From Delphinapterus leucas (taxonomy: Eukaryota; Chordata; Mammalia; Artiodactyla; Monodontidae), in the NCBI RefSeq assembly GCF_002288925.2, contig NW_022098000.1, positions 1,994,494-2,058,493 of the forward strand: DNA of 64,000 nt, given 5' to 3'. Positions 1-13,429 of this stretch are shown piece by piece. The translations under genes and the position numbers were made by a program. Under the pieces are notes generated by a model that ran no database searches, had not been told where the DNA came from, and saw only the letters and a program-made list of their open reading frames with translations. Within the stretch, counting starts at the first letter, position 1. Each line of letters starts with the position of its first letter.

Positions 1-530
1 AGTAAATCTACTAGGATAAAGTACAATTTATTTGCAAGGCTTTTAATATTAGAAGGAAAGTATCTGAGATGAACTTTCATCGTGGCTTTTATTTTGAAAG
101 ACTATGGGAAATAGGTTTTATTTATACAAAAACCTTCTCACTAAAAACTGCCCAAAAAGACAGCTGGGCAGAGAGAACGCTAGATTCTTTGCATGGTGAT
201 GATAGTGCCAACCTGCCAGGGGCAGGGCTAGGACTTCAGTGCCTAGCGACTCCTATGTACTTTTTTGAGTTCCATGTGAAAATTCAGAGGTGTGGGTGGC
301 ATTTTGCAATCTATCTGCAGAGCTGCAAAGTGTAAGGGACAGTCAGTCTTATTCAATGCAAAGGAAAAAGAGAAACAAAAGTTTGCAATAAAAGGCCTTT
401 TTAGGTGCAAAGGTGTGAAGAAAAATGAAAGGATACAGTAGCTAAAAGAATTAATTTAGCCCCAAACCCACAGACCATACTGTAGACAACAATCATTTCT
501 CTTTGGGGTATCTTTCTGATAGGGAACTGC

Positions 531-1012
531 TGACTGAAACCACCTGCCTTGGTCAGGCACAACGATAACCACCTGCCTGAGTTGTCTCACAACAGGATGT
601 CCCAATAAAGAACATGGTGTTGCCACGGAAAAGTAACTGGGACAATTCAGGAGGGGCCAAAAAGAGGAGGGAGGAGATCGCTAACTTCCCAGAAACCCTC
701 ACACCAGAATCCATCTTGGCTGAGAGATGCACGAGCCACCAGCAAGGACCCTGAGTCAGACAAAATATGGGCAAGTAAGATGACTGGCCAGAGACAACCC
801 GGAAACTAACCCCATTACCATAAAACCTGAGACTGTGAGTCACGTGGCAGAGTAGTTCTCCTGGGTTCCGCTACCCTGCTGCTCTCCGCCCAGGTGCCCC
901 TTCCCAATAATCTCTTGCTTTGTCAGCACGTGTGTCTCCTCAGACAATTCATTTCTGAGTGTTAGACAAGAACCCACCTCAGGCCTTGGAAGGGGTTCCC
1001 TTTCCTGCAACA
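531..1012 (+). mobile_element. Endogenous retrovirus solo LTR (ERV1-like)
   Basis: About 480 bp from TGACTG to TGCAACA. A polyadenylation-type AATAAT at 906 is followed by CTTGCTTTGTCAGCACGTGT and a T/C-rich end. The layout resembles gammaretroviral-type LTRs of Laurasiatheria. No internal viral genes adjoin it. The 5' border is uncertain and no 4-6 bp TSD was verified. Confidence 0.65.
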
Positions 1013-1703
1013 TTTCCAGTGGAGATAAAAAGATAGCAGCAATTCTTTTGAGATTCTAGCAGGAAAATCACCTTTCTCCCTCTCAAGGTTTAGGACCTTG
1101 ACTAAATCACAGGATCCTCAAGGCTATGTGTGATGAAGTCTTGCTTACTCATCCTACTAGGTTACTGGGATCAAAGGGCTGAGGGCAAGAGAGTCTGCCC
1201 CAATCAGTCCCAGAGTGATCATGAAGCTTGGTACCTCCTTTTAAACCATCACCCTCCAAAACAAAGGGTGTGGCACTGCTTCCCTGGCTGAAACTCAAGA
1301 TGCGCTGAGCTTACTGCAGGCTGGGTGTGTGACGGTCCTCTCCCAGGCTCACCCAGGCCTCCGTCCCTAAGGGCACCCCATTGTCTCCTGCTGGCCTTTC
1401 CTCAAGCCCTGACTTTCTGGTTGGCTCTGGCTGCACTGCAGCTCAGCTCACAGAGATCCACATCACCACAGCCAAGGCTCTAAGATCCAGGGTCTGGATT
1501 TCTGGGTGAATGTGGACAGTTTTCCTTGACTCAAGTTTTCTTCATTGTAAAGTGGTGAGGACTGACGTTTGCTCATTCAGACCCCACTAAGACATAAATA
1601 ACCATGCCAAACACAGAGCTCTTATGCAAAACTCAAGTTGTGGGTAAAATGTCACCTTTTGTTTAAACCTTCCCTGACTACTATTCAAAACTCTATTCCT
1701 TGT

Positions 1704-1817
1704 GGGACTTCTCTGCGGGGTTAAGACTCTGCACTTCCAATGCAGGGGGTGTGGGTTCGATCCCTGGTCAGGGAACTAAGATCTCGCATGCCGCAGAGTG
1801 CAAAGAAAACAAAAAAA
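1704..1817 (+). mobile_element. CHR-type SINE (older short copy)
   Basis: GGGACTTCTCTGCGGGG head, pol III B box GGGTTCGATCCC, then an A-rich tail. Flanks CTCTATTCCTTGT and CCTACATTCCCTGT are a plausible diverged TSD. Confidence 0.88.
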
Positions 1818-1919
1818 GAAACCCTACATTCCCTGTCTTCTCCCTGTAAAATTTTCTCCATAGCATTTATCACCAACTAATACATAATTTACTTCTTTGT
1901 TTATTGTATCTCCCCTCAC

Positions 1920-2045
1920 CAGAAGATAAACTCCAGAGGGTTGATATTTTTGTCTTGTTTTGTTCACTGCTGTTACCTCTGGTAATCTAAAAGAGGTTCT
2001 GGGACAAGTAGGTCCCAGAATAACAATAAATATTTGTTAAATGGA
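1920..2045 (+). mobile_element. L2 3' end
   Basis: TTTGTTCACTGCTGTTACCT and AATAACAATAAATATTTGTT: the standard L2 3' terminus, diverged. Confidence 0.7.
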
Positions 2046-3944
2046 AAAATAAAACAGTCTTAACACAGGTTGGCTTGGGCAGATCTGGGATAGTACAAAA
2101 GAAAATGACAAGATTATCCTAAGGCTCCTAAGTCAAAAAGCAATCTACTTCTTAGAGGCCTCATCAACATCACTCTCACCATTCAGATTTTTTAACCTGA
2201 GCATCCGATGCCTCATTCTTCTCTGAACCTATATTCTCACTTAAACCGGTGCTTCCCTTAAAAGATGGCACTCTTGCCAGTCCAAAACATGGACCATGCA
2301 GACCTCTCCTTGAGTAAACATCCCTCTGTTCCTTACCTGGTTAGGATTCCTACTCTTCTCACTGAGCTGCATACAACAACTGCACCATTAAAGCTCAAAT
2401 ATCCTCTGGGTCCCCACAACCCTGGGAACTCACAATCTCTCACTATAAAGAGAAATGCATGTTGTTAAAGGGGCAATATAGCTATCTGGTTATTTTTAAA
2501 ATAAAATGAAATCCTACTTTACCAAGAAGTAAACTAACTGGAAAGATGGTGCCAAGTAATTTTTTTTAAGCAAAAACAAGAAAAAAATAAATCAAGAAAG
2601 ATTTATAGGAACACGATGGGTGATAAAGACATAGTGGGTTGTTGAAGAAAGCCAAGTGTACATTCTTCTCCACATTTCAAGCCCTCGAGATTCCTAACTT
2701 TAATAAAACTTCTGGAGAAAAAAATCCCCTAGCATCTGAAGTCTGACCCATTTTGGAGTTTACACATACCCAATTTATCTGTAGTCAATTTACTACCAGA
2801 ACAGACTCTGTGAAACCTTAAATTAGTACCTTCTCATTGTCATTTTTTCCTAAGAGCACTGCACATATTAACAACAAAAATTTAGTCTACCTTTTAAAAT
2901 GTTGGGTAAAATGTCATTTTAATACAACATAATCCATAAGGTATCACTGAGAAGACAACAGTTATAAATGAATGATTAAAGTTGAAGTCTTCTACCTTTT
3001 ATCTCACTTTCATAATTTAAGAATTGAAAGCATTTAGAGTAGAACAGCAAAAGCAGTTTATTACTAAAGCTACTTTTCACCAGAATAGTGTTGGGAGGAA
3101 AGGATAATAACACCCATTTTATTCTAATGATAGATTTAACACAATACATAATTTAATTGAACATTTGACTAGCTAGCCTCTTGACAATTCATGAAAGCAA
3201 GTCCAACCTGTTCAAGTCAATGTTTAAATATTAATTCTTATACTGTGTTATCTAGAATTTGTATTCCAAATGCAATGGAAAGCATGGAGATAAGAGTTAA
3301 ACCCTTAACATGCATACATCTTTATTATACATTAAAATACTGAGAAGAGAGAATATAACAGAAATTTCATCAAATAAAACTTTAAAAAATACATTCTAGA
3401 GACTTGGTAACTGCTAAGGGTACCTTTAAATTGCTACTCAAGATCAATAGTGACAAAGATTAGACTACTTTTGCTAGAAACTACTTTTTATTACATTCCA
3501 ATTACTTTCCTAGGATATAGCTAATGTGAATATTCAAGCAAAACAAAATTTTCTTTGAAAGAAAAGCCAAAACCATAACCAATTAAACTAAAGTTTGTGT
3601 CCACAAGTTAACTTACAAATACATGGAGAAAACATATGAATGATTATAGACTAACCCATTTATCAATTTTTAAAAATTATTACTAATAATGTCTTAGTAT
3701 TTTATATATTACACAGTAGTTCATGCATATTCTTATTTCTTTGCGACATTTTAGTAAGTGTTACTGTTGTCCCCTTTTTAATGATGATGTATGTGATTGC
3801 AGCTCTGGTGATTAGACACAGAACTGTAAACCTCTGTTCTAAGCTGTGCCCTCTTGGGTTTACACGGCTGGTCAGACATGCCCACCTTCTACACAACACG
3901 CCTGTTCCTCCTGAGAGTGCTGGGGAAAGCACATGGTCTGGATA

Positions 3945-4110
3945 AAACAGACCTGGGTTCTAACTCAGGTCTTCTCAAGTACCACCTCTGCCACCTGAAT
4001 AAAAATCATTAAACTCTCCATAAACGGAGGGTATTTATCTCACAGTGTTGTTGTAAGATTAAACGAAATAAGGAACATGGAAAGGACTTAGTGACAGCAT
4101 GCCTGTGTTA
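3945..4110 (+). mobile_element. MIR SINE
   Basis: GACCTGGGTTCTAACTCAGG, ACCTCTGCCACCTGAAT and CTCACAGTGTTGTTGTAAGA TTAAACGA are MIR core landmarks. Confidence 0.75.
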
Positions 4111-4199
4111 CCAGTTCCTAAACCTGCATAAATGTTACCTTCTGCCCTGTCTGCTTCCGCTCACCAGCCACAAGGATTGCTAGAGAAAGCAATGTAACA

Positions 4200-4365
4200 G
4201 TGCTGACTTAGCCAATATAAATTTATGGTCTAGCATGGTTTTCTCATCAGTAAGCGAGACCTAAATAATAGATAACACCCATCTCTTAGGATTGTTTTAA
4301 GAGGATGTGTGTAAAGTATTAATTATGGTTCCTGGCAAATGTGAGGCACTCAAGTAAGCGGTCAA
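4200..4365 (+). mobile_element. MIR SINE 3' half
   Basis: TAACACCCATCTCTTAGGAT TGTTTTAAGAGGATG and GGTTCCTGGCAAATGTGAGG CACTCAAGTAAG. Confidence 0.65.
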
Positions 4366-4664
4366 ACTGGACCCATTCTGCAGCTTTTCAATCTCTGTAT
4401 TTATCGTAGGTGAACTCCTTTGCTTGTACAGGTCCAGAAGGTGTTATTCTACACTTTCTTCAATTTTCCTCAAGCCCTGACAGCACCAGATCCTTCTGGT
4501 AAGTGATCTCCCACTTCCTTAACCGGAAAGATGGGCAGTAGGCACGAGCCTCCCCAGCTCCACTTTCTTCCTTCCAACACTTCTTTATCAACTTAAAATC
4601 TCTCATAAAACCTGCAGGTCTCGGAAAAATATCCTCACTTAACTCCTTACACATCTCGTTCCTT

Positions 4665-4830
4665 CATTCAACACATTTTATTGACTGTCTACAACCTTCC
4701 AGGCACTGAGCCAAATGCTGAGTGCACGGGGTAGGGGGAAAGGACAGACAGTCCCTGTTCTCAGGGAGCCTCAAAGGAGGGGATTCACACTATATAATAA
4801 TCACACTATAAATATACGTTCACAAATGAC
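4665..4830 (-). mobile_element. L2 fragment
   Basis: CATTCAACACATTTTATTGA, CCAGGCACTGAGCCAAATGC and CCCTGTTCTCAGGGAGCCTC are the reverse of the L2 3' region. Confidence 0.7.
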
Positions 4831-5209
4831 CTTCCCATTGCCTCAGGTCTCACTCCTCGCTCATCCCCAGCTCCTCCTGCATCTCCAGGAGCCCACTGCT
4901 CATGCCCACCCCACGTGAAGTTAACCTCACTCTGCACAGGCATCTGTTACAGCTAACAGTTCCATTTCTTGTCTTCCTGACTTCTTAGGCTTCTAGACAC
5001 TCTATTTCTGTTGCCTCTATTTCCTCATCTGTCATTAAGACTAGGAAACCTGTCTGCTGTTCTGTACTTTTCTTAGACGTAACTTCCTAAAAACACCATC
5101 TATACTAAGAGCAGCAAGAACATCTTACTTCTGAAAGCCACCTCTTCCTTAGTGCCAGGACTCCAGACTATTCTCTCCTTCTCTCCAGTATTTCTGGTAA
5201 TTCAGTTCT

Positions 5210-5420
5210 CACATCAGGCTCCTCCATTTCTACCCCAAATGGCAGGTATTCCTCAAAGTTGAGCCTCTGCTCTCTATATTCCTCTACACTCTCCATCTGC
5301 CAGTTCATTTACCTGCAAAAGGCTTTTCTCCCAATTGTGTCTGAATGACTCTCAAATCCACATCTCCTCCACATTTCCTCTCACAGGACAGAGCTTTCAC
5401 ACTCTGAGGGTTCCATAAAG
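5210..5420 (+). mobile_element. Possible L2/CR1 ORF fragment
   Basis: GAATGACTCTCAAATCCACA TCTCC resembles the L2 reverse-transcriptase block (ADDSQIYIS). Very diverged. Confidence 0.4.
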
Positions 5421-6150
5421 AATCACAGAGGAAGAAAGGAACAGATAAGCCAACCAATCAACCAAGAAGAATTTCTTCTTGGACATCAATTCAAATTTAC
5501 ACATAAAACCAAACTCGTGACCCATTTCTCTAGACTCTGATCCCAGACCTGTCAGCCCCGCCCACGACCTGTGCTCACAGAGCTCCCCACCACCTTCCTG
5601 TTACCTGTAGGCCGACGGCCCTCTGGCTGTCTGGCGAACTGTTCCCTGAACATTTCCTGAACCCACCTTCTCTACTTTGTTCCATAAGAAGACCTAACCT
5701 GGTCTCTCCCTGTCTCAAGATTGCACACCACTTTCAGATTATCTTCTGAAAAAACAATTCTCTCCTGTTTAACACTCTCTAGTGGCTTTCTCTTGACTAA
5801 AAACAAGGTTCATTTAAAGCAACTCTATTCTTGCACTAATCTCCCTCTTTCTCCTTTTTCTCTCTCATCTCCTACTTTCCTAAATTCTACAACACAAATA
5901 AACTACGATAGTATTTTGTAAACATTTTTAAGTAGGAAAATCCTCCTTTTAAGTAAAATGTTATACAGACTCCAAACATATAAAAGTAAACAAAGGTACA
6001 AATACACTTGTTAACGTGGGGACAGAAATCAAACACCTCAGTCTCCCCTGTAAACTTCTGCCCTCTTTGCTCTGGAACCTAAGAGTTCCCAAGAACAGCC
6101 TGAAATACACTCCATTAGTCTAAATCCCTTGAACGTTTCCCGAAACAAGC

Positions 6151-6234
6151 TATTGGGTTGGCCAAAAAGTTCGTATGGGTTTTTCCATAAGATGTTACAG
6201 AAAAACCCAAATGAAGTTTTTGTCCAGCCCAACA
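6151..6234. mobile_element. Miniature mariner element (palindromic)
   Basis: ATTGGGTTGGCCAAAAAGTT at the left and the inverted equivalent (TTTTTGTCCAGCCCAACA) at the right form ~35-bp terminal inverted repeats around a short centre (TTCCATAAGATGTTACAG). It begins at a TA, as mariner insertions do; the right TA is now CA. Confidence 0.85.
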
Positions 6235-6384
6235 TCTCTGCTGGAATTTGGTCCCCAGTACCCTTCTTTCCCCCAACCTTCCTCTCCAGTCTAGGTTACA
6301 TGTAGCCTTAATAAGGCAGCACAGATTCTATTCTACCAGTGGAAACTTTACTGATTACTCTGCATCAAGCTAACTTCTCCTTCC

Positions 6385-6610
6385 TTGGAAGTCCTAGAAT
6401 AAGAAGAGCTAGCGCTTACTACATGTGAGAATCTGTGCTAAGTCTTTACCGAATCCTCACTACATCAATCAAATGTATACAGGGATATATCTATATATCC
6501 ACAGATGTATACATAATTACTGTCCACATTCTATAGATGAGGACACATACCAAGTAATTTGCCGAAGTGTGTATACAGTGGAACTAACCATGAACTCAGT
6601 CTGACTCCAA
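6385..6610 (-). mobile_element. MIR SINE
   Basis: AGCGCTTACTACATGTGAGA ATCTGTGCTAAGTC and ACTGTCCACATTCTATAGAT GAGGACAC: reversed MIR. Confidence 0.65.
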
Positions 6611-7034
6611 TTCTGTACTCTATATTAGTTCTTTCCGACCTTTTTCATATAAGCACATATAAAATGATATTTGTAAAGCACTCTAGAATAAATGGAAGAA
6701 GCTACCCACAGTTGAAGGCAACTAACACTGAGTACCCCAGGCCCAGCCTAGCTCCCTGAAGGGCCCACGGGGTCACCATCGAGTGTACTGGAAATTCAGC
6801 AGCAGGGCACCAGCCGAGGAACTCTGCTGCACGTATTCATTTAGTACTTACTAGTACCTGACATGCAGTGGGGCTTCAAATGTAGCCTGACATTCAGTGT
6901 AGGCTATTGATAAAGGACAACATTACACTCAAATCGCAACAGAAACAGACAGGAGAACAAACAGCTGAAGATTTACAACGCCTCTATTTTGATAAGCTAA
7001 TGGCCACTTAGGTTTCTATGAGGGCAACATCTAA

Positions 7035-7215
7035 AAGATGATTCTCAACCTTCAGTGTGCATCAATTTCACCTGGAGATTTGGGAAACCACCAGCTCTGG
7101 ACCTCCCTCCAGAGTCTGATTCTGAGAGTCAGCATTTCTGACAAATCCCCAGATGGTGCTAAACTGATATTGCTGGTCAGGGTCCTGGGAGAACCACTGG
7201 TCTTAAAAAGAAAAA
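7035..7215. mobile_element. hAT-Charlie miniature element (MER5A-like)
   Basis: GATTCTCAACCTTCAGTGTG CATCAATTTCACCTGG to GGGAGAACCACTGGTCT: inverted ends and internal CCCAGATGGTGCTAAAC block typical of the MER5 group. Confidence 0.75.
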
Positions 7216-8295
7216 CCCAGTGATAAATATGCTTCATATACGCACACACTGCCAGCTAAATACTTAATCCTTTGGTAGTCCATATTTAATGACATAGGTC
7301 TGCTCTAAGTCACGATGTGAGCTGGATTCTGGGACAAAAAAATAAGCGTTTTCACAATGCTAAACGTTGCCTGACCCAATTATAACAACACGTAGTAGAC
7401 CTCGGGTACACCCTCACCAGGGACAGGAACTCAGCTACATCACACATACATACATGATCTATGGTGTGCTTAACGTCCAAAAGAGTCAGGTCAAAGCAAT
7501 TCAGACAACAGCTCTATGAGCAATCTGATTAAAAGGACACATTGCTTTGAATTTATGAGCAGAATTATACAGCTCAATTCAACTCTTAACAAAGCTAGTG
7601 GCTGAAGGGCTTTAATATCCAAGTTCCAACTGAAAGAATATTTTAGTGCTATGTTTCTTCATGCTTTCCACAGAGGTTTGATTAATTTCATCTCTTGCAA
7701 ACAGGGTGAGGCTTTTTCTCAGGTAGACTGGCTTGTAAATTATAATTACAACTAAGAAAAACTTGCATAAAACTGTACTATGATTCATTAAATATATTTT
7801 ATTTGCATACAGCACAGGTGCATTTATTTCAGTAATCTCAGAAATTATTTAAAGAATAAGACATTCAAAGCTTTGAATACCTCTTGTAGAATCACTCACA
7901 AATTCAAAGAATCCTATCTGATGCCTAAGTGCAATTTTCAAATGTCCCCAACCCCCACTGAAAAAGCTTTATTATTAAATTTTTAATATATCATAAATAT
8001 TCACACTCAATACAATTAAATCTAAGATTAAAATCCTACATTATGAAGCTAATATTTTGGGAGTAAAGTATACCCTAACGCAGTTACTTTGCTACAAGAT
8101 CACTCATAACAACAGAATGTTCTCTGGAAATGGCTGATGTTCTAATACTAGAATCTCTTACCCTCTACTACAATATGCACCCAAATAAAAATGGTATTCA
8201 AATATACTGACAGGTCAGGTCCACAAAGAAGTCTGAAAGCAGAGATTGAAAAATAACAACAACCAAAACTCACAACAACCCCCGAACCAGCTGAC

Positions 8296-9560
8296 AAAAA
8301 TAAAGAATTGGTTATAGATCAATGGAACAGGATAGAAAGCCCAGAGATAAACCCACACACCTATCGTCAACTAATCTATGACAAAGGAGGCAAGGATATA
8401 CAAGAGAAAAGACAGCCTTTTCAGTAAGTGGTGCTGGGAAAACTGGACAGCTACATGTAAAAGAATGAAATTAGAACACTCCCTAACACCACACACAAAA
8501 ATAAACTCAAAATGGATTAAAGACCTAAATGTAAGGCCAGGCACCATAAAACTCTTAGAAGAAAACACAGGAAGAGCACTCTTTGACATAAATCACAGCA
8601 AGATCTTTTTTGACCCACCTCTTAGAGTAATGGAAATAAAAACAAAAATAAACAAATGGGACCTAATGAAACTTCAAAGCTCTTGCACAGCAAAGGAAAC
8701 TAAAAACAAGATGAAAAGACAACCCTCAGAGTGGGAGAAAATATTTGCAAAGAAATCAACAGACAAAGGATTAACCTCCAAAATATATAAACAGCTCATG
8801 CAGCTCAATATTAAAAAAACAAACAACCTAATCTAAAAATGGGCAGAAGACCTAAATAAACATTTCTCCAAAGACATACAGATGGCCAAGAGGCACATGA
8901 AAAGATGCTCAATATCACTAATTATTAGAGAAATGCAAATCAAAACTACAACGAGGTATACCTCACACCAGTTAGAATAGGCATCATCAGAAAATCTACA
9001 AACAACAATTGATGGAGAGACTGTGGAGAAAAGGGAACCCTCTTGCACTGCTGGTGGGAATGTAAATTGATACAGCCACTAGGGAGAACAGTATGGATGT
9101 TCCTTAAAAAACTAAAAATAGAACTAACATACTACCCAGCAATCCCATTACTGGGCATATACCCAGAGAAAACCATAATTCAAAAAGACACATGCACCCT
9201 AATATTCACTGCAGCACTATTTACAAGAGCCAGGTCATGGAAGCCACCTAAATGCCCATCGACAGACAAATGGATAAAGAAAATGTGGTGCATATATACA
9301 ATGGAATATTACTCAGCCACAGAAAGGAACGAAACTGGGTCATTCGCAGAGACGTGGATGGACCTAGAGACTGTTATACAGAGTAAAGTAAGTCAGAAAG
9401 AGAAAAACAAATATCATATATTAACACATATATGTGGAATCTAGAAAAATGGTATAGATGAACTGGTTTGCAAGGCAGAAATAGACACACATGTAGAGAA
9501 CAAACGTATGGACACCAAGGGGGCAAAGTGGGTTGGGGGGGATGAATTAGGAGATTGGGA
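8296..9560 (+). mobile_element. 5'-truncated old L1, ORF2 3' end and part of 3' UTR
   Basis: Reads in the ORF2 C-terminal region: [20 protein letters not shown] at about 8403, [40 protein letters not shown] at about 9049 and MEYYSATERNETGSFAETWM. Frameshifts and stops separate the blocks. The end near 9560 is diverged, so the boundary is approximate. Confidence 0.9.
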
Positions 9561-10079
9561 TCCACCATCACTTCCTTCAAACCCCGATTCGAGACTGATC
9601 TTCACCAAACCTCCTCCAGCATGGTCCCCTCTAATAACTTCCCATCCCCACATCACCTCACTGACACTCTCCTTTTCACCATCATGTCGCGTAATTGTGT
9701 TCTGGTTACTTCTATCTCTCAACTTACCCTATTACCAAATAGATTAAAATCTTAAAGCAAAAGGCTTTTAAAAAATCAATGTTGGCCCATATAATCTAAA
9801 ATCCATATTTAAAGAAGCCAAATTCATTTGAACCAAGTGGGATTGTAAGTGGAAACCTTGTCCATACTATTTTCTTTCTGTCAGTAAACTTTCATAGCAT
9901 CTCAGATTGATTACACAATTTTAGTGAATATTCAAAGATATTAAATTATGTATCTTTAAAATTACAGTTATCAATGACCCTACATAGCTGGTCCAAGTTG
10001 GCAGTCATATATCTAGCAAGACCACTTCCTACTGGCTACTAATCCTTCTATTCTTAGTAATTACATTAAAGAAAAAAAA

Positions 10080-10480
10080 AGCCTACATCTGCAGAATCAT
10101 CTCTGCCACAAGCACACTTTCACAGTTCAGATCCCACCACCTACAAGATGGGCTACACTCGCTCATCCAAGGTCCCCCTCCACACGGAATTCCCTTCTTT
10201 CCCTGGAGAACTCCCTAACTTCACCCGGCAAATATAACCTCCTGACTGACACACTCCACAACTCTTCTCTCAGTCAGCTAGCTCCCTCCTCTGTTCTGCT
10301 ATAGAATCCCATGACCATCTCTATCCCACAATTATCTTACTGAATTTGTATGTTTGTATTTATCTGTTTTTTTCCAGGAGACTGTAAAGTCCTCATAAAT
10401 AACGGCTGTGTCTTTTACTACAGTGTGTCTAGAACAGCACCCGTCCATGGTCAACACTCAGTGCAAGTCAGGTGAGTGAT
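10080..10480 (+). mobile_element. L2 3' region
   Basis: Pyrimidine-rich L2-like stretch ending with GGAGACTGTAAAGTCCTCAT, CTGTGTCTTTTACTACAGTG and GAACAGCACC landmarks. Confidence 0.55.
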
Positions 10481-10516
10481 GGACACAAATTAGATGGAAT
10501 ATGTATGTTCGTCTAG

Positions 10517-10536
10517 ACACACACACACACACACAC
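10517..10536. repeat. (AC)n microsatellite
   Basis: Ten uninterrupted AC dinucleotides, followed by GCAC. Confidence 0.95.
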
Positions 10537-10844
10537 GCACATATTTCTTTGTATTTTTAATAAAAATCACAACTTGACTAATGTATTAGTTAAATATTAG
10601 TAACTGAGTATATACTGTATTTCTGGACATTGAGTAGTAATAACTGGTTACCACTTCTTATATAGTTGTGTATTTTTCCAACCTATATTCTGATTTAGAA
10701 AAACAGATGGAGGAGAACAAATTTGGCTAAAATACTAAAACGACTATTAATATTTTATAACTTGTTAGAAATATACCTCTATCTAAAAAGAAACAAAGAG
10801 GATTTATTTTCTCATACTGAAAACCACTTTTTAAAAATTTGGCA

Positions 10845-11045
10845 GAATTGACCATGTGCCCAGCAAACATCTAAGAGCTGCCAGGTCTTGTGCTAAGTCC
10901 TCGAGACCCAAAATGGAAAAATCACAGTCCCTGCATTCAAGTCACTCAGAATCCACTCTTAAGACACACATGCAAACATAAATGCTATAATTTGATAAGT
11001 TATAAAGATGACATGTACAAAATTCAATGAAGGTAGATCAATATA
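10845..11045 (-). mobile_element. L2 fragment
   Basis: CCAGGTCTTGTGCTAAGTCC and CAGTCCCTGCATTCAAGTCA: reverse of the L2 3' region. Confidence 0.6.
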
Positions 11046-11424
11046 GGCATTTTATTCCTAATATAGCAGAAAAAAATGAAAACTGCAATTAATGAACAAC
11101 GAACTAAGTGTCAGACAATAAACTAGAAGCCCTATCCTCTCCTATGATAAACTTTAAGGGCTCTTAACCTTTTTATGCCATGGACTCCTGGGCAAGCCAA
11201 TGATGAGAAGTCCCTTTTAACCTATAAATCGATAACTTCTATTGCAAATTTCAGGTTACACTAAAATTCTTGGTTTCATTCAAGTTCAAGTTCACTACAA
11301 ATGGAATAACAGCACATTAACAAATAACTGTATAGTACTATGCTCTAATTTATGTGAAGGAATTTGGGGAAAATGGGCCAAGTTTTCTAGTTTTCTGTGT
11401 ATTTATTTTTATGGGGACTTATTA

Positions 11425-11640
11425 CTTCATTCAAAAACATTTATTGAGTTCCTACTATGAGTCAGGTATGTTCTAGGTGCTTGAACATGAAGCAGTGAAC
11501 AAGACAGACCAGATATCTGCTTCTCTATAGTTTTATTCTAATTGCAGGTGATAAACAAATAAACAATAAATAAATATGAGGTAGTGAGAAGTGCCCAAAA
11601 TTATAAGAGCATAACCTAGTAGCAAGTCACTAGGAGCCAT
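11425..11640 (-). mobile_element. L2 fragment
   Basis: CATTTATTGAGTTCCTACTA TGAGTCAGG, GAAGCAGTGAACAAGACAGA and GATAAACAAATAAACAATAA: reverse of the L2 3' end. Confidence 0.8.
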
Positions 11641-11900
11641 ATAAGGTAGCACCTCTACATGTTATTAATACCATCTACTGGCATGTGTATGCTAGTCTGA
11701 AAATAGTTTTAAAAGAACAGAAAAATAACCATTCCAAACTAACAACTCTGAATAAGCATTTTACAGACAGATGGCTACTTCTTACATACACAGAGGGACT
11801 TAGTACATCGAATTCCTAATAAACAATAACTAACAGTGAGCATCAGAACCTTCAGCTGCTTCCACAATCGCATTATTACTATTCAAAACTGACTACAAGA

Positions 11901-12036
11901 GGGAATTCTCTGGCGGTCCAGTGGTTAGGACTCTCACTGCCAAGGGCCCAGATTCAATCCCTGGTTGGGGAACTAAGATCCCACATCCCACAAGCTGTGT
12001 ATCGCAGTCCCTCCGCAAACACACACACACACAAAA
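11901..12036 (+). mobile_element. CHR-type SINE (older short copy)
   Basis: GGGAATTCTCTGGCGGTCC head, B-box-like GATTCAATCCCTGG, and an (AC)n/A tail. TSD AAAACTGACTAYAAGAG on both sides with one mismatch. Confidence 0.92.
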
Positions 12037-13429
12037 ACTGACTATAAGAGAAAACAAGAATTTGTAGATTATAATACGAAAATTGCTTATCCTTAATAAG
12101 GGGTATCTAGGAACATGCTACTTTAATACACTCTGGATGACAGTTACAAAAACTAATACATACTGTTTAGATTATTTTACAATACAGACAACAAATTCCC
12201 CTCCAACATTAAGTAAAACCTTAGAGAGAAAAGTATTCAAAGTTTTTTTGAAACAAACAAACAAACAACTAAATAAATGCCTGCAACAAACCAAGCAAGG
12301 AAGATGAGAGAAAGAGACAGTCACTGCTCAGGCAGTCAATTTACAAGGAACAAAGCTTAATTTCTGGAAAGGAGTTAGGCAGAAGAAATGTTCAGTTCTA
12401 GGCAGTGTAGCTGGGGCGAAGAGTTACAGCTCAAAAGTGCTGGAAGTACTGACTGCTTCCTGCTGCCTCGAAAGAAATGGCAAGGTACCCATAAGTTTTA
12501 CTCAGATGCACAAAGCAATGTATCTCAAATAAGTTACAAAGAGGGCATGACTGTAAAGAGAAAGAAATCAGACATATGGTCATCTGGGAAACCACAGTAA
12601 AGAAGAAGTCCAGTTGACAATGACTAAATCACCTCAAAAATATCCTGCACTGTCAGGAAATAAGCTATTCAACAGAAGTGAATGTGCCAAATCATTCCTG
12701 GGTTCAACATCAAGTCTTTTAATTAGAGCACTACAAAAAATATCTAAAATATCCTCCATAACCATTCTCTATAAATAGTATTTTAAGCAATCAATTTTCT
12801 ACACCTCTAAAGAGTATTTTTAACGGTATGTACCATTTAACAAGTAGGTACAATTATTAAGTTGAAGAGAATATTTTCATAAAAGGATACTAAATTACAT
12901 TTCATTGGAAAAATACGTAAGAAGATATAATTGAGAAAAATATGAATGTTTATTTACAAAAACAGACTGTAACAACAGAACACTAAACAGACAGTAAATC
13001 ATAAGTGTATGTTAAAACCTTTTAGTCAAAATAATACATTTGCTGTAATCAATAATAAGCTAATGAAAATACAGACTGTTATGTATTATCTAGAAAGGTA
13101 AAAATTATTGATTTTCTTTTACAATAATTTTTCAAAAAAACTACTTTTACATTATAAAATAAAAACCCCATTTGAAAAAAATTTTCAAACACATAGGTTT
13201 AAAAATAACGAAATACTGATGACATTGATAGGAGGCCATCCCAGATACACACAAAAGAGGGCGGTCAGTGAACAGACGCACAAGCCAAAGGCCTGGCACC
13301 CAGATCAAGCTTTCCCATATCTCACGCTCCTCTTTTCCCCGCTTAGTTACAGCACAAACCAAGCTAAAATGCTACCTCAACTTCTCTCTCTCTTCACTTC
13401 AAAACCACAGCTCATAAATACTTATCTAC

